DNA of 64,000 nucleotides from Alphaproteobacteria bacterium (GCA_020850755.1 JADZEB010000044.1:1-64000); one strand, 5' to 3'. Counted from the stretch's first letter, positions 16,915 to 25,221 are shown. Numbers and translations: made by a program. The notes: generated from the letters alone by a model not told the origin.

Positions 16915-18021
16915 TTGTCTAGCCGCAACCCGGGCGAGTCTCAACAGCGCGCGCATGGCGGCGTGCAAAAGGCGGCCCCGGCGGGGGCGGTCTGGGTGCT
17001 GGCCGACCCGCGCGCCGGCACCGCCGCCCAGGCGCTCGGCATCGCCGAGGCGCTCGGCTTTCCCTTCGCGGTCAAGCCGCTGGCCTGGACCCGCCTCGCA
17101 CGCCTGCCCAATCTCCGCCCCGCCGGCTCGCTGGTCGGGCTCGCCCGGCCGGCGCGCGCCGCGCTCGTCCCGCCCTGGCCGCGCCTGGTCATCGCGGCGG
17201 GCAGGCGCTCGGCCTCGGTCGCGCTCTGGGTGCGCCGCCAGGCCGAGAAGGCGGGCGGGCGCTGCCGGCTGGTGCAGGTGATGCACCCCGGCCACCTCGC
17301 CGCCCGCTTCGACCTCCTGGTGCTGCCGCGCCACGACGGGGCCAGGCCGGCCGCCAACGTGATCGAGATCATCGGTGCCACGCACCGCTTCTCCCCGGCG
17401 CGGCTGGCGGCGGAGGCGGCGCATTGGCGCCCGCGGCTGGAAGGCTCGGGCCTGTCGCGGCCCTGGATCGCGCTCCTGGTGGGCGGGGCGGCGGGCGGCA
17501 CCCGCTTCGATGCGGGCATGGCCGGCGCGCTCGGCCGGCAGGTCGCGGCGCTGGCGCAAGGATCGGGTGGCAGCGTGCTCGCCACCACCAGCCGGCGCAC
17601 CGGCCCCGCGCCGACGGCGGCCTTGGCCGAGGCGCTCGGCACCGCCCTGCCCGAGCGTGGCCCGCGCGCGGGAGGGGAGCCCACCAGCGCCGGGGCGGGG
17701 TTCTGGCTCTATCGCGCCGGCCTCGATGCGGCCGAGGACAACCCCTATGGCGGGTTCCTGGCGCTCGCCGACGCCGTGGTGGTGACGGGCGATTCGGTCT
17801 CGATGCTGTCGGAAGCCTGCGCCACGGCCGCGCCGGTGTTCCTCTACGCGCCCGAGGGGATCGCCCATGCCCGCCACCGCCGCCTGCACGAGGCGCTGCT
17901 CGCGGCCGGGCATGTCCGCCCGCTCGGGGCCGATCTCGCGCCCTGGCCGCGCGCGCCCCTGGCGGAATCGGCGCGCGTGGCGGCTGAGATCCGCGCCCGC
18001 TTCCCCGAGGCGCTCGGCTAG
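16915..18021 (+). CDS. ELM1-family protein (DUF1022, putative nucleotide-sugar-like transferase)
   Basis: About 368 residues. After a leader it reads [23 protein letters not shown], the N-terminal pattern of the mitochondrial fission ELM1/DUF1022 family, and later [17 protein letters not shown] and PVFLYAPEG, resembling the nucleotide-binding half of GT-B glycosyltransferases. In bacteria these genes often sit near envelope-lipid genes; function is not established. The start is uncertain: TTG 16915 has AGGGG nine bases upstream, while GTG 16963 would remove 16 residues but lacks a site. It is divergent from pyrE and its stop faces the FAH gene 20 bp away. Confidence 0.8.
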   Translation: MSSRNPGESQQRAHGGVQKAAPAGAVWVLADPRAGTAAQALGIAEALGFPFAVKPLAWTRLARLPNLRPAGSLVGLARPARAALVPPWPRLVIAAGRRSASVALWVRRQAEKAGGRCRLVQVMHPGHLAARFDLLVLPRHDGARPAANVIEIIGATHRFSPARLAAEAAHWRPRLEGSGLSRPWIALLVGGAAGGTRFDAGMAGALGRQVAALAQGSGGSVLATTSRRTGPAPTAALAEALGTALPERGPRAGGEPTSAGAGFWLYRAGLDAAEDNPYGGFLALADAVVVTGDSVSMLSEACATAAPVFLYAPEGIAHARHRRLHEALLAAGHVRPLGADLAPWPRAPLAESARVAAEIRARFPEALG

Positions 18022-18040
18022 CAAAACGGGCGGTGGCGCT

Positions 18041-18886
18041 TCAGTCCGCCACCATGGTGATGCGCTGACGGCCGAGCTTGTCGATCTCGCACTCGACCAC
18101 GTCGCCCGCGCGCAAGTAGGCGCTGCCATCCTTGATGCCGAGCGCGACCCCCGCCGGCGTGCCGGTGGAGATCACGTCGCCCGGATCGAGGCCCATGAAG
18201 TGCGACAGATGCGAGACCAGATGCGCGACACCGAAGATCAGCTCGCGCGTGTGCCCGTTCTGGCGCTGCCGGCCGTTGACGAAGGTGCGCACGCCGAGCG
18301 CGCCGGGATCGCCCACCTCCTCGGCCGTCACCAGCCAGGGCCCCAAGGGGGCGAAGCCGTCGCAGCTTTTCCCCTTGCTGGTGGTGCCGCCGCGATGGAG
18401 CTGGAAGTCGCGCTCGGAGACATCGTTCATCACGCAATAGCCGGCGACATGGGCCATCGCCTCGGCCTCGCTGACATAGGCGGCACGCGTGCCGATCACC
18501 ACCGCAAGTTCGCACTCGTAATCGGTCTTGGTCGAGCCGCGCGGGATCGCCACCGTGTCGAACGGGCCGTTCAGGGTGGAAAGCGGCTTGAGGAACATCA
18601 TCGGCTCGGGCGGCAGGGCCATGTTCGCTTCCGCCGCATGGTCCTTGTAGTTCAGCCCGATGCAGATGATCTTGCCCGGCGCGGCCAGGCAGGGGCCGAG
18701 GCGCACGCCCTCGGGCACCAGCGGCAGCGCGGCGGGATCGAGCGCGGCGAGTGCCGCCAGCCGCGCCGGCGCGAGGGTGGCGCCATCCACGTCGCCCAGA
18801 TGCGCCGACAGGTCGCGCACGCGGCCCGCCGCATCGACCAGCCCCGGCTTCTCGCTGCCCTTGCCGCCCCAGCGCACCAGCTTCAT
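18041..18886 (-). CDS. Fumarylacetoacetate hydrolase family protein
   Basis: A 281-residue FAH-fold hydrolase or decarboxylase. The pattern CIGLNYKDHAAEANMALPPEP, TDYECELAVVIG (metal-binding acidic cluster), VMNDVSERDFQ and ISTGTPAGVALG is standard for the 2-keto-3-deoxy-L-fuconate/ acylpyruvase branch. It acts in the cytoplasm on 2,4-dioxo acids or ring-cleavage products with Mg2+. AGGAG precedes ATG 18886; a longer frame up to 18985 has no reason to be used. It is divergent from tartrate dehydrogenase, and the two could share a control region and a sugar-acid or aromatic route. Confidence 0.9.
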   Translation of the reverse strand: MKLVRWGGKGSEKPGLVDAAGRVRDLSAHLGDVDGATLAPARLAALAALDPAALPLVPEGVRLGPCLAAPGKIICIGLNYKDHAAEANMALPPEPMMFLKPLSTLNGPFDTVAIPRGSTKTDYECELAVVIGTRAAYVSEAEAMAHVAGYCVMNDVSERDFQLHRGGTTSKGKSCDGFAPLGPWLVTAEEVGDPGALGVRTFVNGRQRQNGHTRELIFGVAHLVSHLSHFMGLDPGDVISTGTPAGVALGIKDGSAYLRAGDVVECEIDKLGRQRITMVAD

Positions 18887-19002
18887 CGCCCGTTCTCCTG
18901 TTCGCTTCGCCGCTATCGCGGCCACGCGGCGGTTGACTTGCGTCCCGCCCGCCGCCACTTTGCCGCGCGCTTTCGCATCCGGCAATCCAGGGGGAGCCCG
19001 CC

Positions 19003-20088
19003 ATGGCCGCAGCCGCCGCCCGTCCCAGCTATCGCATCGCCGTCATCCCGGGCGATGGCATCGGCAAGGAAGTCGTGCCCGAGGGCCTGCGCGTGCTCGA
19101 TGCCGCCGCGCGCCGCTTCGGCTTCGACCTCAAGCTCGTCAACTACGACTGGAGCTGCGAGACCTACAAGGCCACCGGCAGCATGATGCCGGCCGACGGG
19201 CTCGACCAGCTCAGGGAGAGCGATTCGATCTTCCTCGGCGCGGTGGGCTTCCCCGGCGTGCCCGACCATATCTCGCTCTGGGGCCTGTTGATCCCGATCC
19301 GGCGCAGCTTCGACCAGTATGTGAACCTCCGCCCGTGCCGGATGGTCAAGGGCATGAGCACGCCCTTGGCCAACCGCACGCCGGCCGACATCGATTTCTG
19401 GGTCGTGCGCGAGAATACCGAGGGCGAGTATTCCAACATGGGCGGGCGCATCTTCGCCGGCACCGAGCGCGAGATGGCGATGCAGGAGAGCGTGTTCACG
19501 CGCCACGGCACCGACCGCATCCTGCGCTTCGCCTTCGAGCTGGCGCGCACGCGCCCGCGCAGGCTGCTCACCTCGGCCACCAAGTCGAACGGCATCTCGA
19601 TCACCATGCCGTTCTGGGACGACCGCTTCAAGGCGGTGGCGGCCGACTATCCGGACGTGAACACCAACCAGTTCCACATCGACATTCTGTGCGCGCATTT
19701 CGTGCAGCACCCGGACTGGTTCGACGTGGTGGTGGGCTCGAACCTGTTCGGCGACATCCTTTCCGATCTCGGCCCGGCGGTGGCCGGCTCGATCGGCATC
19801 GCGCCCTCGGCCAACATCAACCCAGAGCGCGCCTTCCCCTCCATGTTCGAGCCGGTGCACGGCTCGGCCCCCGACATTGCCGGGCGCGGCATCGCCAACC
19901 CGATCGGACAGATCTGGTCGGGGGCGATGATGCTCGAGCATCTCGGCCAGGCGGCGGCGGCGAAGGCGATCGTCGATGCGATCGAGACGGTGCTGGGCGA
20001 TGGCGGCCCGCGCACGCGCGACATTGGCGGGCAGGCCAACACGATCGAGGTGGGCCGGGCCATCGCCGAGGTGGTGGCTCGGGGCTGA
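19003..20088 (+). CDS. ttuC: Tartrate dehydrogenase / D-malate dehydrogenase (decarboxylating)
   Basis: A 361-residue member of the isocitrate/isopropylmalate dehydrogenase family. RIAVIPGDGIGKEVVPEGLRVL at the N terminus, VVRENTEGEYSNMGGR near 133-148 and SNLFGDILSDLGPAVAGSIG near 247 (metal and NAD site) match the TtuC/YeaU branch, where VRENTEGEYS replaces the LeuB substrate loop. It oxidises tartrate or D-malate with NAD+ and Mn2+. GGGGAG precedes the ATG. Isopropylmalate dehydrogenase is less likely because of the 'WGLLIPIRRSFDQYVNLRPC' segment typical of TDH. Confidence 0.9.
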   Translation: MAAAAARPSYRIAVIPGDGIGKEVVPEGLRVLDAAARRFGFDLKLVNYDWSCETYKATGSMMPADGLDQLRESDSIFLGAVGFPGVPDHISLWGLLIPIRRSFDQYVNLRPCRMVKGMSTPLANRTPADIDFWVVRENTEGEYSNMGGRIFAGTEREMAMQESVFTRHGTDRILRFAFELARTRPRRLLTSATKSNGISITMPFWDDRFKAVAADYPDVNTNQFHIDILCAHFVQHPDWFDVVVGSNLFGDILSDLGPAVAGSIGIAPSANINPERAFPSMFEPVHGSAPDIAGRGIANPIGQIWSGAMMLEHLGQAAAAKAIVDAIETVLGDGGPRTRDIGGQANTIEVGRAIAEVVARG

Positions 20089-20116
20089 GGGGCGCGCCGG
20101 AAGGGCACGGCTTCGG

Positions 20117-20136
20117 GGGCGGCCTGCGGGCCGCCC
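20117..20136 (+). terminator. Hairpin behind tartrate dehydrogenase
   Basis: GGGCGGCC / GGCCGCCC with a 4-base loop lies 29 bases past the stop, followed by CTTCGCGTTT... without a clean T run. It separates ttuC from the promoter of the 79-residue gene. Confidence 0.55.
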
Positions 20137-20180
20137 TTCGCGTTTGCGGCCCTGCGGCATGCGCCGCCCGCCCGCGACAC

Positions 20181-20196
20181 TTGAACGGCCGTTCAA
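20181..20196. promoter_or_regulatory. Perfect 16-bp palindrome covering a -35 element
   Basis: TTGAACGGCCGTTCAA is fully self-complementary. Its first half supplies the -35 hexamer of the promoter at 20181-20209, so a bound dimer would block RNA polymerase. The form GAAC-N4-GTTC is shared by several TetR-family operators and by the Gram-positive LexA box; alphaproteobacterial LexA uses a different box. The binding protein is unknown and not encoded nearby. Confidence 0.6.
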
Positions 20197-20209
20197 ATGT
20201 CGCTATAAA
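20181..20209 (+). promoter_or_regulatory. Sigma-70 type promoter of the 79-residue gene
   Basis: TTGAAC (20181-20186) and TATAAA (20204-20209) are separated by exactly 17 bases, close to consensus and rare in this GC-rich sequence. Transcription would begin near 20216, giving a leader of about 50 bases that contains the Fur-like box. Confidence 0.65.
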
Positions 20210-20220
20210 GGCGCACAGGA

Positions 20221-20239
20221 GTTGCGAGTGATTCGCAAC
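20221..20239 (+). promoter_or_regulatory. Fur-type operator candidate 1
   Basis: GTTGCGAGTGATTCGCAAC has perfect 7-base arms around five bases. The same TTGCGA-N5-TCGCAA form occurs before the iron permease gene, and the TGCGA-N5-TCGCA core before the iron receptor gene. The site begins 12 bases after the -10 hexamer. The match to known iron regulators is inference from sequence form and from the two iron-uptake sites. Confidence 0.65.
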
Positions 20240-20267
20240 TGGCTCGCAAGCGGAGGCGGGGCCCCTG

Positions 20268-20507
20268 ATGGGACGCGAGGTTTCGCTGATCGCGCGGCGC
20301 TGCGAACGGGCGGTCGTGACCGCCTATCGCGAGCTGCGCCAGCATGGCACGGCCGACCTGGCCGCGTTCCAGGCCTGCACCGTGCTCTATCGCATCCACC
20401 ACCCCGAGGCCTCGCAGGCCGAGGCGCGGCGGCTGGTGGCGGAATGGATCGACCATCATGTGGTGCGCGGATCGAGCGCGCCGACGCCGGGCTGCGCTTG
20501 CGGCTGA
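20268..20507 (+). CDS. Small Cys/His-containing protein, probably iron-regulated
   Basis: 79 residues, unrecognised. It appears largely helical (SLIARRCERAVVTAYRELRQ, then DLAAFQACTVLYRIHHPEA, then AEARRLVAEWIDHHVV) with an unstructured tail ending GCACG. Potential metal ligands are C12, C37, C76 and C78 plus the pairs H44-H45 and H63-H64. No signal or membrane segment is seen. GGAGG lies 11 bases before the ATG. Its promoter carries a near-consensus -35/-10 pair, a 16-bp palindrome and a Fur-type box, so it is likely made under iron limitation. A following hairpin ends a one-gene transcript. A role in iron handling is inferred only from control and composition. Confidence 0.7.
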   Translation: MGREVSLIARRCERAVVTAYRELRQHGTADLAAFQACTVLYRIHHPEASQAEARRLVAEWIDHHVVRGSSAPTPGCACG

Positions 20508-20534
20508 GCGGCGGGGGCCAGGGGAACCAACGCA

Positions 20535-20560
20535 GAAGGGGCGCCGCGCGGCGCCCCTTC
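20535..20560. terminator. Hairpin between convergent genes
   Basis: GAAGGGGCGCC / GGCGCCCCTTC, perfect 11-bp arms with a GCGC loop, lies between the stop of the 79-residue gene and the stop of the minus-strand orphan. It could serve both directions; no T run follows either arm. Confidence 0.6.
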
Positions 20561-20577
20561 GTCGTTGCGGAGTCGGA

Positions 20578-21219
20578 TCAAGTCCAGCCGGATAGCGCCA
20601 CTTTCTGGTGTCGATCCTTTTTCGTCTCCGGTAACCAGACTTCCCCAGTTCCCGGGAGAATCCATGTCCCCTTTAGATCGACTGCGGGTTTCTTGGGGAG
20701 AGGCACAGCGAGGCCAGAGGGGTCGTCGCTTTGATCCTGCCAGTAGCGCACCCAGCGGGGCGCACATAGGACCGGCGGGGCTCCCCTGACCAGCAGCGCC
20801 CAGTCGTCGTGCATCCACAGCTTGCTGTCCGGACCACGCAATGATCGCTCATGCCGCGTCCAATCGCTGCCGGGACAGCGTGACTGGAGGATCGGGATGA
20901 GCGCATCCACTGCGCCTCGGTTGAACGCGATTCCGTTCTCGACGCCCAAGTAGTATTGGGCGCGATATCCGGAACGGCCGTGGAAAAACTGATCGAACAA
21001 TGGGAGCGAGACCGGGATCACAGCCCATGACCGAGACAACCCCTTATTGTCGCGTGCTGGCTCCCAACAAAACGAAATTGTTCCGACACACGCGGCGAGA
21101 CGGCACTCCTCCACGAGGCGGCCGAGAACCTCCTCGGACGAGGGTGGATGAAGCAGCCGGTCGCGGCGACCTGGATCGCTAAGACCGTCGAGCTGCCATT
21201 CCTCCTCGGAAACAAACAC
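20578..21219 (-). CDS. Low-GC orphan protein, about 213 residues
   Basis: A frame read from GTG 21219, 14 bases after the racemase stop on the same strand. It has a visibly lower GC content and more A/T third positions than its neighbours. The protein is soluble, Trp/Pro-rich, with SEEEWQLDGLSDPGRRDRLL at the start, VENGIAFNRGAVDALIPILQ in the middle and WVRYWQDQSDD near the end. I recognise no family. Composition suggests recent acquisition. Other starts are possible, and the coding status rests on the long open frame and ordinary amino-acid composition. Confidence 0.5.
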   Translation of the reverse strand: MFVSEEEWQLDGLSDPGRRDRLLHPPSSEEVLGRLVEECRLAACVGTISFCWEPARDNKGLSRSWAVIPVSLPLFDQFFHGRSGYRAQYYLGVENGIAFNRGAVDALIPILQSRCPGSDWTRHERSLRGPDSKLWMHDDWALLVRGAPPVLCAPRWVRYWQDQSDDPSGLAVPLPKKPAVDLKGTWILPGTGEVWLPETKKDRHQKVALSGWT

Positions 21220-21232
21220 GGCGCCGCCGCGC

Positions 21233-21970
21233 CTACTCGGCCGCCCTGGCGACCCGCAGCTCGCCCTTGGCCCAGGCGATGGCGGCGCGCGCATGCGCCT
21301 CCACCGTGTCCACCACCGGCACCCCGAACGCCGCGCGGTCGCCCGCCTGCGCCGCGAGCGGCAGCTCGGTGCAGCCCAGCACCACGGCCGCCGCGCCGCG
21401 ATCCTTGAGGAGCTTCACCGCCGCCACCAGCGGCGCGAAGGAGCCGGCCAGGTCGTTGCGCTTGACGCACTTGATCGAGGGGGTGGAGGTGGCCGCCATC
21501 TCGGCATCGTCGAGCGAGAGGGGCGCATAGCCGCGCGCCGCCAGGCGCTGGTGGTAGAGGCCGCTTTTCACCGTCGCCGTGGTGCCGAGGATACCCACCC
21601 TGGCGCCTGCCGCGATGCCCTGGCGGGCGAGGTCGGAGGCCGCCGCATCGACGATGTGCAGGATCGGCGTCTTGATCGCCGCCTGGATCTCGTCGAACCA
21701 GAGATGGGCGGTGTTGCAGGCGATGCAGATCATGCCCGCCCCCGCCTGCTCCAACACGCGCAGGCCGTGGATCATGCCGGGCGCGGGGCTCGGGCCGCCA
21801 TCGAACATCGCCGCCGGGCGGTCGGGGATGGTGGGGTCGGACCACAGCACGGCGCGGACATGGTCCTGGTCGCGCGTGGCCGGGCAAAGCAGGGTGAGCT
21901 GGCGCAGGAACTCCGCCCCCGCGAGCGGGCCCATGCCGCCCAGGATGCCGACGATCGGTTGTGCGCTCAT
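21233..21970 (-). CDS. Aspartate/glutamate racemase family protein
   Basis: A 245-residue Asp/Glu racemase superfamily member. VGILGGMGPLAGAEFLRQL starts it. The two catalytic cysteine regions are MICIACNTAHLWF and AAVVLGCTELPL, as in cofactor-independent aspartate racemases that use a Cys pair for proton transfer. A longer in-frame start exists, but MSAQPIVGILGGMGP at 21970 fits the family. The gene lies 82 bases behind a TauE/SafE permease on the same strand and probably shares its transcript. Amino-acid specificity is not readable. Confidence 0.9.
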   Translation of the reverse strand: MSAQPIVGILGGMGPLAGAEFLRQLTLLCPATRDQDHVRAVLWSDPTIPDRPAAMFDGGPSPAPGMIHGLRVLEQAGAGMICIACNTAHLWFDEIQAAIKTPILHIVDAAASDLARQGIAAGARVGILGTTATVKSGLYHQRLAARGYAPLSLDDAEMAATSTPSIKCVKRNDLAGSFAPLVAAVKLLKDRGAAAVVLGCTELPLAAQAGDRAAFGVPVVDTVEAHARAAIAWAKGELRVARAAE

Positions 21971-22052
21971 GGCCCGGGTTCCTTGCCCCTGATCCTTTGC
22001 CGCCTTGGCAGGTCGGGCGCAGTCTCGCGCCGGGGCGCGGGCCTTGCAAGCC

Positions 22053-22826
22053 TCAGCCGCCAAGGCGCGCGGCGAGCACGTCCCAGCAGAGCTTGGCCCC
22101 GGTGGTGAACAGCAGCACATAGGCGAGGCGGTAGAACAGGGCGTCGCTCATCCGCTGCTGCAGCCAAAGGCCCGTATACATGCCCGCCGGCGCGCATGGC
22201 AGCAGCAGCAGCGACATCATCAGGTTGGTCGCCGTGAACTGCCCGATCAGCGCATAGGGGATCAGCTTGACGTAGTTGACCAGGAAGAAGAATACCACCG
22301 TCGTCGCCACCAGGGTCTGGCGCGGCAGGCGCTGGGGCAGCATGTAGATCATCAGGGGCGTGCCGCCGGCATGGGCGATGGTCGAGGTGAAGCCCGAGCC
22401 GGCCGACCAGAACAGCCCCTTGCCCCAGCTCCGCGGCGCGGGCTCGGGCTGCGGGCGGGCGAGCCACTGGCGGATCCAGTGGTTGGTGCTGAACCACACC
22501 GCCAGCACGCCGACCATCAGCTTGACCGCGTCGGCGGTCATGTAGCTGAAGGCGAGAGCGCCAAGCGCGATGCCGATCAGTGCGCCGGGCGCCAGGATGA
22601 CCATCTGCCTCGGGTCCCAGTCGCGGCGATAGGCCCAGATGCCGACCAGATCCATCGCGCACAGGATCGGCAGCGTGATCGCCGCCGCCTGCTGCGGCGC
22701 GACCAGGAGCGACAGGGCAGGCACCGACAGGTTGCCCGCGCCCGAGCCGAAGCCGCCCTTGGAGATGCCGGTGATGAGCAGCGCCGGGATGGCAAGCAGG
22801 TAGAACAGCGGGTCGGTGATCACCAT
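22053..22826 (-). CDS. TauE/SafE family permease (copy 1)
   Basis: A 257-residue membrane protein with about eight hydrophobic segments. The family hallmark GISKGGFGSGAGNLSVPALS appears near residue 20, and its counterpart GFTSTIAHAGGTPLMIYML starts the second half. TauE/SafE proteins are proposed exporters of sulfite, sulfoacetate or other small organic acids. No sulfonate genes are adjacent; the racemase follows. The ATG at 22826 begins MVITDPLFYLLAIPALLI; the much longer upstream frame is low-complexity spacer. Confidence 0.9.
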   Translation of the reverse strand: MVITDPLFYLLAIPALLITGISKGGFGSGAGNLSVPALSLLVAPQQAAAITLPILCAMDLVGIWAYRRDWDPRQMVILAPGALIGIALGALAFSYMTADAVKLMVGVLAVWFSTNHWIRQWLARPQPEPAPRSWGKGLFWSAGSGFTSTIAHAGGTPLMIYMLPQRLPRQTLVATTVVFFFLVNYVKLIPYALIGQFTATNLMMSLLLLPCAPAGMYTGLWLQQRMSDALFYRLAYVLLFTTGAKLCWDVLAARLGG

Positions 22827-22833
22827 CGCCGCC

Positions 22834-22869
22834 GCCCGCGTTGCCGCCCGCGTTGCAGCCCGCGTTGCC
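22834..22869. repeat. 12-bp tandem repeat, three copies
   Basis: GCCCGCGTTGCC, GCCCGCGTTGCA and GCCCGCGTTGCC run end to end just upstream of the permease ATG at 22826, so they fall in its 5-prime leader. Confidence 0.8.
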
Positions 22870-23067
22870 GCAACGGGCGCTGGCCACGGCGCAGCCCGGC
22901 GCCGCGGCCGGGATGCGGGGCGTCGATTCCCGAACGCCCTACGCGCGCGCGGATGCCGCACCGTTCCCGACCGCGCCCCGCCGGGCGGGCACGGGGGCCG
23001 TGGTGCGGGGCGCTGGCTGGCGCGCGCCGGTCGGGCACGTGGATGCTGCGCGGCCCTCGAACACGCA

Positions 23068-23203
23068 GCGCAGTGCCGGCGCGGCGCGCGGGAAGCGGCC
23101 GCGGCGCGTCCACCCTGGCCGCGGCGATGCTCCCGCGTCGCACGGCGATACCGCGCCGCCGGGGCAACCGCGGCGCAGTGCCGGCGCGGCGCGCGGGAAG
23201 CGG
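23068..23203. repeat. 31-bp direct repeat, two exact copies
   Basis: The 31 bases 23068-23098 (starting GCGCAGTGCCGGCGCGGCGC, ending GGGAAGCGG) recur without change at 23173-23203. The bases between are not repeated. Confidence 0.85.
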
Positions 23204-23362
23204 GCGAAGGCGGGGCGGCGCGATGGGCAATGCGGCAACCGCGCAAGGGATGACGGGGCCGGCGGCAGGGTGTAGGAGAATGGACCGGCGCGGTGGCAGA
23301 CTCGGCTCTGCCCTTCCGCCCGCCAAGCCTACACCGCCCGCCGCGCTTGCCCCAGGCCCCGC

Positions 23363-24193
23363 ATGTTCCACATCCCCGATCCGACCTATGTCGCGCTGCT
23401 GGCGGTTGCCATGGCGGGAACCGGCCTTTTCTCGGGCGTGCTGGCCGGCCTGCTTGGCGTCGGCGGGGGCATCGTCATCGTGCCGGTGCTGTTCAACATC
23501 TTCCCCTTCTTCGACATCGCGCCGGCTGTGATGATGCATCTCGCGGTCGGCACCTCGCTCGCGACCATCATTCCGACCTCGATCATCTCGGCCCGCAACC
23601 ACTACCGCAAGGGTGCGATGGATGTCGGGCTCTTGCGCGCGCTGTGGCCCTCGATCGTCGCGGGCGTGGTGGCGGGCACGGTGCTGGCGGTGATGGTGCG
23701 CGGGCCGGTGCTGTCGGCCGTGTTCGGCGTGATCGCGCTCCTGGTGGCGCTGAACATGGGCTTCACCGGGGTGGACTTCAAACTGCGCGACAGCCTGCCG
23801 GGCGGCGCGGCGCGGCAGGGCATCGGCGGCTTCATCGGTGCGATCTCGGCGATGATGGGCATCGGCGGGGGCACGGTCGGCGTGCCGATCCTGTCGGCCT
23901 TCGGGCTCCAGATCCGCCAGGCGGTGGCCACCGCCTCGGCCTTCGGCATCATCATCTCGATCCCGGCGACGGTGGGCTTCGTCTATTCCGGCTGGGGCAA
24001 CCCGCTGCTGCCGCCCTTCTCGCTCGGCTATGCCAACCTGATCGGCTTCGCCCTGATCGTGCCATCCTCGATCATCGCCACGCCCTGGGGCGTGAAGCTT
24101 GCCCACACCATCCCGCCCTTGTGGCTCAAGCGCGCCTTCGCGGTGTTCCTGGCGATCACGGCGGTGCGCATGCTGGGCTCCCTGGTGCTGTGA
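23363..24193 (+). CDS. TauE/SafE family permease (copy 2)
   Basis: 276 residues, about eight membrane segments. GVLAGLLGVGGGIVIVPVLF (25-44) and GAISAMMGIGGGTVGVPIL (near 165) are the two internal-repeat signatures of the family. LAVGTSLATIIPTSIISARNHY is also typical. This copy belongs to the classical GVGGG branch, unlike copies 1, 3 and 4, which have a GFGSG or GFGAG motif. It is followed three bases later by the glycerophosphodiesterase gene. Substrate unknown. Confidence 0.92.
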   Translation: MFHIPDPTYVALLAVAMAGTGLFSGVLAGLLGVGGGIVIVPVLFNIFPFFDIAPAVMMHLAVGTSLATIIPTSIISARNHYRKGAMDVGLLRALWPSIVAGVVAGTVLAVMVRGPVLSAVFGVIALLVALNMGFTGVDFKLRDSLPGGAARQGIGGFIGAISAMMGIGGGTVGVPILSAFGLQIRQAVATASAFGIIISIPATVGFVYSGWGNPLLPPFSLGYANLIGFALIVPSSIIATPWGVKLAHTIPPLWLKRAFAVFLAITAVRMLGSLVL

Positions 24194-24195
24194 GC

Positions 24196-25221
24196 ATGGC
24201 GCGCCGGGCAACCCGGCGCCCTCCGGCGGGCTGGTTGCGGGCCGCGCTCGGCGCAGCGATCCTGGTCCTGACCCTGAGCGGAGAGCGTGTCATGACGCAA
24301 CCCTTCGACCTGCACGGCCATCGCGGCGCGCGTGGCCTTGCGCCCGAGAACACGCTGCCCGGCTTCGCTCTGGCGCTCAGGCTCGGCGTCTCGACGCTGG
24401 AGATGGACGCGGCGGTGACGGCCGATGGGGCGGTGGTGATCAGCCACGACCCGATCCTCAACCCCGCCATCACGCGCGGGCCGGACGGGCAGTTCCTGGC
24501 CGCGCCGGGACCGGCGATCCGCAGCCTGACGCTGGCCGAGCTTCGCCGCTACGATGTCGGGCGGCTGCAGCCGGGCACGCGCTATGCGGCGCAGTTCCCC
24601 GACCAGCAGCCGGCCGATGGCACGCGCATCCCCACCCTGGTCGAGGTGGTGCAGATGACCAGGCGCGCCGGCGCCGACAGGGTCTGGTTCAACATCGAGA
24701 CCAAGGTCTTTCCCGACCGCCCCGACATCACCGTGGCGCCCGAGGCGATGGCCGCCGCGCTGGTGCGCGTGATCGAGGCCGAGGGCATCGCCGCGCGCAC
24801 CATGATCCAGAGCTTCGATTGGCGCACGCTGGCCTGGGTACAGGCGAACGCCCCGCACATCGCCACCAGCTACCTGACCGAACCGAACACGGTGCGTCCG
24901 CGCCCCGACGGCCGTCCCTCGGCCTGGCTTGCCGGTCAGGATCCGGCGGCGCATGGGGGCTCGATCCCGCGCACCGTGGCGGCGGCGGGCGGGCGCATCT
25001 GGTCGCCGCACTACCGCATGATCGACGCGGCCCAGGTGGCCGAGGCGAAAATGCTCGGGGTGCGCGTCGTGCCCTGGACAGTGAACGATCCGGCCGAGAT
25101 GGCCGGCGTGATCGCGCTTGGCGTCGATGGCCTGATCACCGACCGGCCCGATCTTCTGCGCCGAGTGATGGAGGAGCGTGGCTTGGCGTTGCCAGCGCCG
25201 CTCCCCGCCGCCGCGCCCTGA
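24196..25221 (+). CDS. Glycerophosphodiester phosphodiesterase
   Basis: A 341-residue GDPD. LHGHRGARGLAPENTLPGF holds the first catalytic histidine and the metal-binding Glu; EMDAAVTADGAVVISHDP holds the second. It splits glycerophosphodiesters into sn-glycerol 3-phosphate and an alcohol, and an NIETKVFPD segment is typical. The start is a choice: ATG 24196 gives a hydrophobic leader WLRAALGAAILVLTLSG suited to export, while ATG 24292 (MTQPFDLHGHRG), with GGAGAG upstream, gives a cytoplasmic form. I favour 24196 because GlpQ-like enzymes of this length are periplasmic. It follows the permease by three bases. Confidence 0.9.
   Translation: MARRATRRPPAGWLRAALGAAILVLTLSGERVMTQPFDLHGHRGARGLAPENTLPGFALALRLGVSTLEMDAAVTADGAVVISHDPILNPAITRGPDGQFLAAPGPAIRSLTLAELRRYDVGRLQPGTRYAAQFPDQQPADGTRIPTLVEVVQMTRRAGADRVWFNIETKVFPDRPDITVAPEAMAAALVRVIEAEGIAARTMIQSFDWRTLAWVQANAPHIATSYLTEPNTVRPRPDGRPSAWLAGQDPAAHGGSIPRTVAAAGGRIWSPHYRMIDAAQVAEAKMLGVRVVPWTVNDPAEMAGVIALGVDGLITDRPDLLRRVMEERGLALPAPLPAAAP

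Larger units (their letters stand above)
22827..23362. other. 536-bp divergent spacer made of GC-rich repeats
   Basis: The stretch between two divergent TauE/SafE genes has open frames but they are Arg/Ala/Pro-rich shadows without any family character. It holds a 12-bp triplicate (22834-22869) and a 31-bp direct repeat 105 bp apart (23068, 23173). Promoters for both permeases must lie here, but I cannot place them. Confidence 0.6.

Noticed and set aside
20181-20196. LexA (SOS) box
   Set aside because: GAAC-N4-GTTC is the Gram-positive form. Alphaproteobacterial LexA uses GTTC-N7-GTTC, so I left the binding protein open.
22860-23280. Small Arg/Ala-rich genes in the divergent spacer
   Set aside because: Several frames overlap on both strands with repeat-derived composition and no ribosome site or family match.
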